Positions 51,905 through 63,079 of a stretch of DNA of 64,000 nt are shown here, in pieces. The stretch comes from Dromiciops gliroides (taxonomy: Eukaryota; Chordata; Mammalia; Microbiotheria; Microbiotheriidae). The position numbers and the translations under genes were made by a program. The notes beneath the pieces are model-generated. The model saw nothing but the letters and a program-made list of their open reading frames with translations. It did no database searches and was not told the origin of the DNA. Numbering within the stretch: the stretch's first letter is position 1; each line of letters begins with the position of its first letter. Location of the stretch: the NCBI RefSeq assembly GCF_019393635.1, contig NC_057863.1:2191501-2255500 (forward strand), given 5' to 3'.

Positions 51905-53215
51905 GGTTATGTTAATTTTTTTAAATTTTAAAACATTTTTATTTAAAGTTTTGAATTCCAAATTCTATCCCTCCCCCTTCCCTGAGGCAGTAAGCAGATA
52001 TATGTTATACATGTGCAAATTATGTAAAACATTGCCATATTAGTAACTTTGTACAAAATGACTCAAATAAAAGGAAAAACGAAAGAAAGTGAAAAATAGC
52101 CTGCTTCAGTCTTTATTCAGTCAATATCAGTTCTTTCTCTGGAGTTGGATAGTCTGCTTACTCAGTCTTTTGGGATGGTCTTGTATCATTGTAGGACTGA
52201 GAATTGCTAACTCATTCAAAGCTGTTCATCTCACAATGTTGCTGCTATTGTGTAGTGTTTTCCTAGTTCTGTCCACTTCACTATACATCAGTTCATATAA
52301 GTCTTTCCAGGTTTTTCTGAAGTCATCCTGCTTGTCATTTCTTATAGCAGAATAGTATTCCATTACAGTCCATTCCATTAATGGGCATCCCCTCAATTTC
52401 CAATTCTTTGCCACCACAAAAAAAGCTGCTATAAATATTTTTGTATAAATAGGGCCTTTCCCCTTTTTAGGGATGTCTTTGGGATATAAACCTAGCAGTG
52501 CTATTGCTGGATCAAAGGGTATGCAGTTTTATAGCCCTTTGGGCATAGTTCCAAATTATTCTACAGAATGGTTGAATCAGTTCACAACTCTACCAACAAT
52601 GGATTAGTATCCCAGTTTTCCCACATCCCCTTCAACATCCAACATTTTTCTTTTTTGTTATATTTACCACTCTGATAGGTGTGAGATGGTACCTCAGAGT
52701 TGTTTTAATTTGCATTTCTCTAATCAATAGTGATTTAGAGCATTTTTTATATGACTATGGATAGCTTTGATTTCTTTGTCTGAAAACTGCCTGCTCATAT
52801 CCTTTGGCCATTTCTCAATCGGGGGATGACTTGTATTCTTATAAATGTGACTCAGTTCTCTATAAATTTGAGAAATGAGGAATTTATCAAGAGATATTTG
52901 TTGCAAAAATTCTCTCCCAGTTTTCTGTCTTCCTTATAATTTTACAAATTCTCTCTCTCTCTCTTTGGTGAGGCAATTGGGGTTAAGTGACTTGCCCAGG
53001 GTCACACCACTAGTAAGTGTCAAGTGTCTGAGACTGGATTTGAACTCAGGTCCTCCTGAATCCAGGGCCAGTGCTCTATCCACTGAGCCACCTAGCTGCC
53101 CCATGGTATCACTCTTTATGTGTATCTCATGTACCCATTTTGACCTTATTTTAGTATATGGTGTGAGATGTTGGTCTATACCTAGCTTCTTTGTTCCAAA
53201 AGCTGGGATCTGTGG
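51905..53215 (-). mobile_element. LINE-1, 5'-truncated, reverse, with nested SINE
   Basis: The minus strand encodes L1 ORF2 C-terminal text: PIEKWPKDMSRQFSDKEIKA near 52830 and WTVMEYYSAIRNDKQDDF near 52370, followed by the 3'UTR. The plus strand shows the familiar L1 antisense (gtgagatggtacctcagagt, atttgcatttctctaatcaa). The ORF2 pieces lie in separate short frames, so the copy is dead. A SINE splits it at 52952-53102. Confidence 0.88.
52952..53102 (-). repeat. Marsupial tRNA-derived SINE inside L1
   Basis: Reverse full-length copy. L1 text resumes right after it (tggtatcactctttatgtgt, acccattttgaccttatttt). The tail lies next to a ctctctctct run. Confidence 0.9.
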
Positions 53216-56200
53216 GTTCATCAAACACTAGAAGGTCCCAAAGTGGGAGATCCAGCCTGTGGGTGCAAGGGCTTAGACCCATCATGGAAAACTGACAAGT
53301 CTCCCCAGAGCTTGGTGGCCCATGAGCCATTAAGGTGAAAATGTTATTCACAGCCTGGCAAGCCAAGGACTTAGCATCAAGTGCTTCATAGCTTACTGTC
53401 ATATGTGGAATGGTGTGCTAATGAAAACCCAGGTTGGCAATGGCTAGATGGAAGTTTCAGTCCTGACAGGCTAACCTGTTCATAAGGGTTTATAGAAATT
53501 TCCCATTCTAAACTGGGCGATTGATGTCTTTTTTTGGGGGCTGGGGAGGCATGGATGAGAGGCAGGAGAAACTGCAGGGAATTTCGGTTTTCAAAAGAGG
53601 AAAGAGGATCTTTTCCTAGATTGAGAGCTTCATAGTATATATTTACCACCTGAATTCTGTTTGCTGTGTTTCTCCAAATTGTGATAAAATGTGGTTAGAA
53701 TGTTTTCATCAAGGCTGAACTATTCTAGTGGGTTTTGGGGGTTTGCAGCCCCCTAGAACTAAGGTAGAATTAGTATTGCTCACTCTCTTTCTTGGAGAGG
53801 GACATCCTTATTGGTTTCATGTAAGGGAGGAAGATGATTTCACCAAGTAGAGAATAAACGGATCCGAAGCTAACGTAAACGTTTTATCAGTGAAGCCCCC
53901 AATGGAAGAAGCTTTGCAGTCTGCAGCTCTGAAGTCTTGTCTGATGCTTAAGACTCACCCATCATTAACTCTTCTCTCCACCCTGCAAAGAGGCTTGTTT
54001 AAATCAGGAAGCAAATGGAGAAGCAAAATTAATTTGGGAGAATTTTCTTCTGTGAATGAGTTAACAAAGTTGTTCAGGTAAATTAGAAGCAAAGTCACCT
54101 AAAAGAAATTGGAATGAACTTTCAGGTTCTTAAGTTCTACAATGAACTGGTACCTACTATGTGAGAAAACCTGTGCTAATTGGCAAAGGAGAGATTCAGA
54201 GGAGAAAAAACAACGAATTCTATAGATTGGCTGGGATGTGATCAGGAAACAGAGAGGGACTGAGAAAGTAGTGAAGGGAACCGAAATGTTCAATCAGAGT
54301 GTAAAAAGGCAGGGGCGGCTTTGAAGTTTGAAGGTTTTTAATCAAAGCCTGGGGGGGGGGGGAGCAAAGAGAGCTTAAGAAAGTTGAGATAAGAGAAGAA
54401 CAGCAAGTAAAGCTAAAGAGAGTTGGAGCCTGTTGGAGCCGACAGAGTAGGTGTCTGGATTGCCCTTAAAGCAGGACCAGAGAATGGGTGATTTTTCTGA
54501 ATGCCAGAATTAATAGATGGAATGATTTCTTTTATGTTCAGAATGTCGTCTGACTGGCAAAGTGGGCTGTTTCAAGTTTGAACTCCATGACGTTGTTTGT
54601 TATGCTCCTAATTTCTTTGTATTGTGATTTGGGGGAAATGCTGTTAATTTGAAAAATGACTGCTAATGAGAGAATGATGGAAGTGTATCTTTAGAAAATG
54701 ACTCCTCTGTGAAATTATGAATTTAACCTCATTCCTCTTAGAGATTGCTGCCACGACAGTTAAGAAAAGTGCCACGTAATTAACTCTGGGGTAAATTTTC
54801 TATCAAAGTCAATAATAACGACAATTCCAAAAGGCCTCGCAAATCCTCATGACCTAGAAAGTTCTTTCAGCACTTGCTAGACTTTTCGTTCGCTTCGTCT
54901 TCATTGAGGTCATCAAATCTTAACGGCTCTGGGAGAGAAGTCGCCAAAAAATATTGTGGAATAGTTAAATGCAATAGTTAAATGGTTTACTGAGAAACTG
55001 GGACCCTCATCAATGACAAATACTCACCAGTTTGCTTATGGAAGCCAGTCATTTCTATGATGACCTGTCTGACTACTGACTGTGAACATCATCAAAGTGC
55101 AGCTGGAATAGTGTGCATTGCAGTTACGTCTTCGAGCCAACAGTACTGCTGCTCGTTTGAAAGATTTTATTTTTGCTTTGGGGTTTAACACAAAATACCT
55201 TAAGATACACCTATTTGTTAGCTTGAGGCTTAGAGTGGCCAGCAGCTTTTTGTGTTTTGAGTGAACTATCATGTATTCCTAGTATGTGGCAAACTCCAGA
55301 ATATTATTTTCTTAATGTATAATAATAATTTTAATAGTGGGATGTGTTTAAATTAGAAAAGGATAGTGAGTGGATGTTTTTGTAAAGACCTTGTATGTAA
55401 CTGAGAAGCACTGAGAATAAATATTTTTATTTATTGCCACTTATTGTTAACTAATTGATACTGCAACAAGAAAAATAACTGTACCTTGCTCTAAGCTATG
55501 ATTAATGAAACTTGCTGAGTTAAGATCCCTTAGAATTGTTATTTGAATTGCTGCTTAAATCATTGCTTAATCCATCCTTCAAGGGAGATGCCATGAGTTG
55601 CTGAAAGGGAGGGTGACCTGAGAAATGCCACTGATGGACAGAAATGAATGGGAAGATCCTGACTCAGTCCCCCATCGTGCTACATCCTTTCTGAACAGGA
55701 ATATTTTTCACTTGGTTAATCTGGTGAATCATGTGGAGCTTTCGTTGTATGAGTGGCTGTTCCAAAGGCACCTGTGACTTTTACCTGAAATCAAAGAAAG
55801 CTACGGGCATTTTTTCTGGGTCAGTTATGATGGGCCAGTGTGTGCCCTTCGACTCAGAGCTGAAGCAATAGTCTTGATATTGTTAAAACCACGCCTCTCT
55901 CTTTGCCTTTCCTATCAGATATTTATAACCACAGCAGGTGAATTGTAAAGGTCTTTTAGCTACAGTGCTCAAGCATCTCTGAGCTACTAGAGTAGAATGC
56001 AAGTATGGAGGACTTGACAGTCTGTGAATGGGCACCCACTTTTTGTTCCAGCTTCCAAACCTGAGCAACCAGGAAAACCAGTTCTTAGGCTTGCCATCAC
56101 CTTGCTCACTGGATTAATCGTTAGGTATTCATGTATAAGGTTAGGCCCACACAGCATTATATAGTTCTGGATGATAGGAGGATAATATATATCCTAAAAG

Positions 56201-56649
56201 GAGTTACACACATTTCTGTTGTGATGTGCTAAAGATGAAAAAGTGTTCATTTTTAATGGAGCAGTAAACTTCACTTTGAGCAAAGCTCCAAAATGAGACT
56301 GCGGCCACTTGAGAACAAGTTATGTGACTGACTTCCAAGTGGTTTAAGAACAACGACAAAGGGTCAAGTAAACCTGATGGTTCTGGGGGATATTTTTACC
56401 AAGAATTTTGATTTTGGAAGTAAATGAGAACAAGACTTTAGGAGGGAAGATGCCTAACTCCCTTCAGGCCCCACCTGAACTTATCCAGATCAATTTACAC
56501 ACACACAGCCCCTAAAACATACAGGCTTTGTTTTACTGATGGTTTACAAATGCTTAACCCAGACCTCAGATTTCACATACAACATTGTTTTAATAGTTGT
56601 AAAGAACCATTTTAAAGCATGTCTCCTCTAGAGGGGAATCTGCCTGCCC
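53216..56649. other. AT-rich block, unassigned
   Basis: About 3.4 kb with no SINE, MIR, L2 or L1 that I can recognise and no open frame above 80 codons. It contains AATAAA-bearing stretches (gagaataaacggatccg at about 53848; gagaataaatatttttattt at about 55411), a G12 run near 54350, and one copy of a 32-bp sequence repeated at 62629. It could be an unrecognised old element or a long untranslated region. I cannot decide. Confidence 0.4.
55029..55060. repeat. 32-bp exact repeat, copy 1
   Basis: Starts agtttgcttatggaagccag and ends catttctatga; identical to 62629-62660. Flanks differ. Confidence 0.85.
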
Positions 56650-57140
56650 GGGGGCTGACCCCACTGTCTCTCCTCCATTGTCATCCCTGTGATTTTCCTA
56701 AAGGACAGGGCTGCCCTGTACAGGTCTAGGCTCCAAGATCAAATACAAAATTCTGGTAACATTCCAAGCTTTTTATCACCGCCTCCCCCTGCCCAGCTGA
56801 CATCTCGGCCCTCTCTCCCCCAGGGACCCTGTCTCCTGGCTGCTCCATCTGCGCTGGGCATTTTCTGTGACTGTCCCCCAGGCCCGGAGGGCGCTCGCCC
56901 TCCCCCACCCTGGCTTCCCTTGAGTCCTCCCCAATCTCTCTCAATCCCAGAGCCTTCTCTCCATTATCCATCCCCTCTATTGATCCTGTAAATAACCGGT
57001 GTGGTAGCTGTTGGCTGGTTGTCTCCCCGATTAATTTGCAAACCCCTTGAGGGCAGGCACAGTCTCGCCTCTTTTGGCATTTCCAGCTCAACTGAGCACA
57101 GTGCCTGGCACACAGTAGGCCCTTACCAATGTCTACTGAT
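56650..57140 (+). repeat. L2 LINE 3' end
   Basis: atcaaatacaaaattctggt, gggcattttctgtgactgtc, ccttgagggcaggcacagtc, cctggcacacagtaggccct in the L2 order, nearly 500 bp. Confidence 0.85.
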
Positions 57141-57379
57141 GAGACTCCCCTGGGCCAGGGCCTCAAAGAAGAGGCTGCTGAGTATTGGTGGGAGAGAGAG
57201 TCTGGGGCGGCAGAGTGGGGAGAAGGGCTCATGAAGGTCGTCAGTGCTCTGACCCCATACAGACCAGGGAGCCCACGCCAAGCCCGGGCAGCCTGGCCCA
57301 CCTGCATACACCTTTTTCACATGGATTTCAGGCTGGTTTTGTTTAAATTGTGGTGCTGTCTCTTAGAATCCTATAACCT

Positions 57380-57531
57380 GGGGCAGCTAGGTGGCGCAGT
57401 GGATAGAGCACCAGCCCTGGAGTCAGGGAGACCTGAGTTCAAATCTGATCTCAGACACTTGACACTTACTAGCTGTGTGACCCTCGGCAAGTCACTTAAC
57501 CCCAATTGCCTCACTTAAAAAAAAAAAAAAA
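57380..57531 (+). repeat. Marsupial tRNA-derived SINE
   Basis: Full-length sense copy. Target duplication agaatcctataacct/agaatcccataacct (one mismatch). Confidence 0.95.
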
Positions 57532-57684
57532 GAATCCCATAACCTGTCCTGATGTGACACTCCAGCCTCCCCAGTGACTGGCCATTTGTACCTCATTTCA
57601 AACGAATGGAAAGTAGTCCAAGATATGGAACCACGGGGCTAAAGGGCACAGTGTTCTGTGACTTCTCTCAAGTTGGTACCCAGT

Positions 57685-57844
57685 GGGGGGCAGCTAGGTG
57701 GCGCAGTGGTTAAAGCCCTGGCCCTGGATTCAGGAGGACCTGAGTTCAAATCTAGTCTCAGACCCTTGACACTTACTAGCTGTGTGACCCTGGGCAAGTC
57801 ACTTAACCTTCACTGCCCTGCAAAAAGTAAAAAAAAAAAGAAAG
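57685..57844 (+). repeat. Marsupial tRNA-derived SINE
   Basis: Full-length sense copy. Perfect target duplication aagttggtaccc at 57670-57681 and again directly after the A tail. Confidence 0.95.
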
Positions 57845-58054
57845 AAAAGTTGGTACCCGTTAACCATCTCAACAGAACAGAGGAACTATTTGCTGAAGCT
57901 CACCAGCATCGAACTAGATCATTTAGGGCACTATTTGTTGCAAACGAATAACGTAGGTATCTTGCTATGAAATCTTGAATCAACTTAGAAGTATTTTTCT
58001 TTAAATGGGAAGGAACTGACCAGTTCCTCTCCTAAAGAAAGCTACCTCTGTCAT

Positions 58055-58180
58055 TCCCATATGAGAGGCAGCATGGTCTAGTGGATAGCGGTGACTTGGG
58101 AGTCAAAAAGACTCAGGTTCAAATTCTGTTTCAGATCGTTATTCAGACCATGTGTCCTAGAGTCTCAACTTGTTTATCTG
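58055..58180 (+). repeat. MIR-like SINE
   Basis: gcagcatggtctagtggata, cttgggagtcaaaaagactc, aggttcaaattctgtttcag: an old tRNA head, different from the young family. 58181-59050 beyond it shows nothing recognisable. Confidence 0.6.
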
Positions 58181-59067
58181 AAAAACCGGGATCTTGTTTC
58201 TCCAATCAGAGAATGCATGTGAAACCCTCTGAAAACCTTATCGAGAGGGGATCTAGCATTCTGTCATGACCTGAAAGGATCGTCGAATTAAAGCCATCAC
58301 AGATGAAGCCAGGGGGCCGGGAGCAGCTGTTGGGCATGGGATGCCTGCTAGAGGCAAAGGACAGGGGTGGCTCATCCTGGGACCACAATCTCTGGCTACA
58401 TTGTTTTCCAAGCACAGGTAATTCCCGCCCTGGTTGGCCGTGACCCTCTCTCCATGCTCTTGGTCACAAGCACGTGAATTTAGCTCTGGGTGTGGAGATA
58501 CCAAGTTCTCAGAGAACCCTGAAGCACAAGGACCCAGATGGGCAGAGAGATGCCAAGAGCCGGGCTGCCCGAGCCTGGATGGAGCTCCACATTCACTGAG
58601 AGAATCCAGTCTTTCCTGGTTCTTACCCTGGCCCCAGTTCAGGGATGCTATGAGGACCCAAGGTTCATCACCTGAGGGGGGAGGGATAAGAATGGACCAA
58701 AGCACAGGAGGGGGCCTGCAATCTGCCCCAGTGGACGCCAGGCCCCCTGCTTGTCAAATGATGGGTCTTGGCAATAAATAAATAAATAGGTCTGTCTCCC
58801 ACAGGACAGTCCTTGCCAGATCACTCATGGGACCAAGTGAAAGCGCTCGCTCAGGGCAGACGCCCCTACAACTCGGTAGTGCATGGAGAGAGCCTTCTCT
58901 CTCTCTGTACAGCATGGAGGTGGTCACTGACTCCCTCCACATGGTCTGTCCCGGAGCCTTGGAAATTCCACTTGGGATCCAGGCAATTGGTGCACTCTGT
59001 CCTTGGGTGGAAAGGGGGGACTGTGCAGAATTCAAGACACGTCCAACAAGCCGGTGGTACAATGAAG

Positions 59068-59073
59068 TTTATT
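59068..59073 (-). terminator. Polyadenylation signal AATAAA for DLG1
   Basis: Minus-strand cagctaataaacttcatt, about 1.64 kb after the stop codon. Confidence 0.6.
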
Positions 59074-59586
59074 AGCTGTTCTCCCCTTTCTGACAAATGG
59101 AATGAACACGGATCATTCTTTACAAACCAGCTTTCGTCTGGCTGAGAAAAAAAACGAGGAGGAAGCTGCTGGGAAAAACGGACTTCATAAGCAATCTGCT
59201 CCAAGCGAGTGCCAGGCAGCTACCAAACAACATTCACACGAAGCGCTCTTGGTGGCTGGCTGGATGAGTGAACAGCGCAGTGCCAGGCCTGCGCTCCAGA
59301 CTGAACGCACACCAGGCTGGCATTCTGGTGTGGCTTTTTCCCTCTGAGAAAAGGGAGGACTGGGGCAAGCAGAAAACAAACAACTGGCACTTTTTGTAGA
59401 AAAGAGGAGAACGCACTCATACTATTTTCTTGCAACTCATTTTCTTCTAAAGATTTCCCCCAACAACCACACATACCTCTGTTTGCATGTCACATGATTA
59501 AGGAAGTTCGAGTCTAATGAATATTTATTTTCCAAACCAAACAAAAAGTTAGGAATAGGTGGTAAAAGAAAAAAATATATTTTAAA

Positions 59587-59587
59587 A

Positions 59588-59641
<54 letters not shown>

Positions 59642-59720
59642 AACTATGTAAAGAAAATAGTTCCCATAGTTACAGAGTTTTAGTTAAAGAAAGTTTAATA
59701 TATATATATATATATATTTT
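59587..59720. repeat. (AT)n(TG)n and (AT)n microsatellites in DLG1 3'UTR
   Basis: atatatatatatgtgtgtgt... at 59587-59640 and tatatatatatatatatatt at 59698-59719, separated by about 57 unique bases. Confidence 0.95.
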
Positions 59721-60711
59721 ATTATTATAACAAAATAGGCAGTTATCGTGGGTAAAATACTCGTTAAAATCTGACCCCAAAGAATACACTTGTCATTTTC
59801 TGAACCGGGTTCCTTGGCCACAAGCCCCAAGGAGGACCGTGACACGACAGTGTCACGGATTTGTCAGTATCGACGCCTATGAACTCGTCAGCCCTCTGCG
59901 TGAAGGGCAAGCTTTCCTAGCACCTAAGCGAGGTCTCAATTCAGAAAATGGGATGATCCTTAGCTAGAAACAACAGCTGCAGGACACTGTAAATAGTGCT
60001 GGACGAGCAAGATTAAGAGCATTGAACATCATTATTCCTAGCAATTGTATCAGAAAAAAAGGGAAAAAAGAAAAAAGACTTTAAAAGAAAATAACCCTTG
60101 AGAAAATGAGTCTCCCTTGTGACACTACGCAAGTTAATGCAGACATGAATTATGAAATTAAAAAGAGAATGAATGAAAGCAGAGATTTTCCTCAACTGCC
60201 TGTAAACCAAAACAAAACCCCTCCGCTCTGATAAGCAGTCAAATTTGGAAGAAAAAACCCGTGAAAATGGCACTGGCCAAACAAACCATGCTATTAAAGC
60301 AGGCGTGCAAAGCTGCTCACAAGCGACTAAATCATCGATTAAGACCAGTTTTCTTTCATTTGTTATGAAATTTTAAAAGACTGTATAGAAAGCTTTTCTG
60401 AAAATCACTGAAAGTTACTTTCCCTTAAACATTAAGGAATTTACCACAATTTCCCCATCCCCCCGAAACCCTTAAGAGCTGGTCGGGCCATTCCATCTTC
60501 AGTTCTGAAAAATGGAAGCAGTCCAACAGGAACACGTGAGAATACAAAGGAGCAAACACAGAGGGCTAGAAGATGTCTCAGAAAAGAGGAGGACCTGCCA
60601 GGCAGGATGGGTGGCACAGGATTCAGCTTCGGCCGAGCACTGAGGAGAACCCCGGGGGAGGCCCAGGAGGCGGCCGAGGGAGGAGAGGGGGCCCAAGGAG
60701 AGAGCTCGTCC

Positions 60712-60818
60712 TCATAGCTTCTCCTTTGCTGGGACCCAGATGGAAGGACCCGCCTGCTCTTCGATGATCTGCTTCACTTGGTTGTAAATGTCTTCCAGTG
60801 TGTCTCCCTGCACGATGG
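60712..60818 (-). CDS. DLG1: DLG1 terminal coding exon
   Basis: Acceptor ttgttacag, then CC completing Ala and 34 more codons to TGA at 60714-60712. Confidence 0.96.
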
Positions 60819-62059
60819 CTGTAACAAAGGGGAGAGGGCGTGAATGGGACCTGGGCGTGGCAGGCGTGGACAAGGTGGGGCAGGCCCAACACTTTTAGAA
60901 AAAAGTCACCACACAGACTTTCTTCATTTCCCCTTGAACAGAAGAGAAAACCCCAAGGCTGGGTAAGGGGTGGCAGCGCAGCCCATCTTCCCTGCACACT
61001 CACTACCCGCCTCCCATGTCCAGCAGTCATTTACTCACAGCCCGAAGGACTGAGCGATGAGCAAAGCAGCGACTCACAACTGCCAAGGGGAGACCTGACC
61101 ACATGAAGTATCTGAACAGACCAGCTGGTGACAGTGGGCCAAGCAACAAATAGAAATAGAAACACTTGGTTTTTTGTTTGTTTCTGGGTGATTGGAGTTA
61201 AGTGACTTGCACAGGGTCACACAGCTAGTAAGTGTCAAGTGTCTGAGGCCAGATTTGAACTCGGGTCCTCCTGATTCCAAGGCTGGTGCTTTATCTACTG
61301 TGCCACCTAGCTGCCCCGAAACACTTGGTTTTTAAAATGAAGATTATTCTGTGAACAAATAGAAGAGGATGGAATTGTCTCCCACACGTTCCATTTAATT
61401 TACAGGGAAAGAGCTGATCAAAACTGAAACGACCAGGAAAGGGAAAAACAAAGCACCAAGATTCCCCAGTGGTCTCAGAAAGGCAGGAGAAACAAAATGA
61501 CCAGATTGCAAATGAGAACCAGGCTCTGGGGCCAGGCTGTGGCAACATTTCAGGGTTTCTAGGTTAGGAACTGCTTCCTCAAGATTCCAAAAGGTCTCAG
61601 AGGCTGTCAGGTGCCACCTCAGTCAGTCAGTAAGGAGAAAGCACCTACTGTGTGCCAAGTGATGGGGATACAAAGAAAGGCAAGAGACAATCCCTGTTCA
61701 AGGGCTCCCAATATTTGAACACTAGGTACGGACCCAGTCTACATAAGATAAAGTAGGGATAATTAAGAGGGGGAAAGCAAGCAATTACCAATCAGCCTTT
61801 CGTAAGCACCTACTGTATACCAGGCAGTGAGCTAAACAGTCACACAAAAGATGGCCCCTGCCTCTAGAATATGGGAAACAACAGGCAGACAAGGGGGGAG
61901 GGCACTCTGGAATCCCCTCCCTGTCCTCACTATTGGCTCTGGCCAAACTCAGATCTTGAGGTAGAGACAGACAGCCCGTCCATGTGAACTCGCTTTCTTG
62001 TATTCCCTGATTTTAACATCCTGGGTCAGTCCCAACACACATGCGCGCGCGTGTGCGCG

Positions 62060-62113
<54 letters not shown>

Positions 62114-63079
62114 AACCTCCTCTGCCTTTCTTCTTGGTTTTTTGTTTTTTTTTTTAGTGAGGCAATTGGGGTTAAGTGACTTGCCCAGAGTCACACAGCT
62201 ATGCCTAGATGAGCATCATTCTTCTGCACCTTGGGAGGAACATTTAGCTACTCAGCGGCTGTCAGAGGGAATGGGAAGCCTGCTGTGCCACCCAGAGGCT
62301 AATGGAGAGGGGCCCCCCTACTCCCAGAGTCCTCGAGAGAAAAGAGGAAGGAAGTCCAAGTGTTTACAGCACAAACGTTACTTTAAGTTTGGTCACTAGT
62401 TAAAAGTAGGTGAAATGGTCTTATGTGATTCAGGGGCTGTTCAAAGATGGCTTGGTTATTACGTAGGTTTAATAGAGACAAGAAAAGAGAACAGAACAAA
62501 ACAAAACAAAACACATGGGGAAGAAATCTGTAGTGATGGAAAGAAAGTGAAGGCTACCTGACCAGCCACAAAGGGCGGAAGCTCAGACCTGGGCTGCATC
62601 ATGGACCCACTTTTTGTGACTGCTAAGGAGTTTGCTTATGGAAGCCAGTCATTTCTATGACTGGCTATGCCAACAGAACACTTACTCCAAGGCAGACCCC
62701 CAGTGACCAATGGCCAGGCAAGAAAGAGGAAAAGCCCTGGACAGCTGGACAGCCCCCTTCCAGAGCACTGGAGGAGAAAGTGGGGGGAGGCTGCCCTCGG
62801 GAGGTCCGATTTACCCCCCATCGGGGATCAGCCCAGAATTCCTCCCCCGATCTCATCTGAACAACTTAAGTGGTCTGTGGGGACTGAGACTTTCCTAGGC
62901 TCCTGCTGGACAACTCAGGAGCAGCGAGACCAGATGAATATCAATCTGCCCCTGGATACGCCCCGGTGTACAAAACCCATGACAAACCTGTGAAATGCTC
63001 TGTAAACTCTTGCTCCAGTTTCATGGCTCTCTCAAAGGTCTTCTTGGCCTGCTCCTCTGTCAGACGTTTATTCATCTCC
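60712..63079 (-). CDS. DLG1: DLG1 (SAP97), last two coding exons
   Basis: Membrane-associated guanylate kinase scaffold that clusters receptors and channels at synapses and junctions. Exons 62988-63079 (92 nt, [20 protein letters not shown] then [10 protein letters not shown]) and 60712-60818 (107 nt, [20 protein letters not shown] then [15 protein letters not shown]-stop) join in phase at TFT-A. They give the end of the GK-like domain; WVPAKEKL is the standard DLG1 C-terminus. The minus strand and the position upstream of MELTF agree with human 3q29. The only notable change from what I remember of human is AGPS for SGSY before IWVPAKEKL. The rest of the gene lies right of the window. Confidence 0.97.
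61174..61317 (-). repeat. Marsupial tRNA-derived SINE in DLG1 intron
   Basis: Reverse full-length copy. Perfect target duplication gaaacacttggttttt on both sides. Confidence 0.95.
61620..61870. repeat. Old interspersed repeat tails
   Basis: Two similar pieces: gcacctactgtgtgccaagt...gggatacaaagaaag and gcacctactgtataccaggc. Same family of MIR/L2-type tails seen elsewhere in the window. Confidence 0.45.
62041..62112. repeat. (GC)n(CA)n alternating purine-pyrimidine tract
   Basis: gcgcgcgtgtgcgcgcgcgc followed by a long (CA)n run; a strong Z-DNA-prone pattern in the DLG1 intron. Confidence 0.95.
62143..62200 (-). repeat. Marsupial tRNA-derived SINE, truncated
   Basis: Only the 3' part in reverse: tttttagtgaggcaattggg, gttaagtgacttgcccagag, tcacacagct. 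The tRNA head is missing. Confidence 0.85.
62629..62666. repeat. 32-bp exact repeat, copy 2, ending in a perfect hairpin
   Basis: Same 32 bases as 55029-55060. Here the sequence continues into agccagtcat-ttct-atgactggct (62643-62666), a 10-bp perfect inverted repeat with a 4-nt loop. Confidence 0.85.
62988..63079 (-). CDS. DLG1: DLG1 penultimate coding exon
   Basis: One base completing Met, 30 codons, one base before GTTTGT (a non-consensus +3 donor). Acceptor cttttccacag. Confidence 0.96.

Larger units (their letters stand above)
59050..60711 (-). other. DLG1: DLG1 3'UTR (inferred)
   Basis: AT-rich, free of young SINEs, running from the DLG1 stop to an AATAAA on the minus strand at 59073-59068. 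Contains the AT/TG microsatellites at 59.58-59.72 kb. Confidence 0.65.

Noticed and set aside
53640-53960. Possible LTR around gagaataaacggatccg
   Set aside because: No defined ends, target duplication or internal region could be seen; the resemblance is limited to an AATAAA followed by a short GC-richer stretch.
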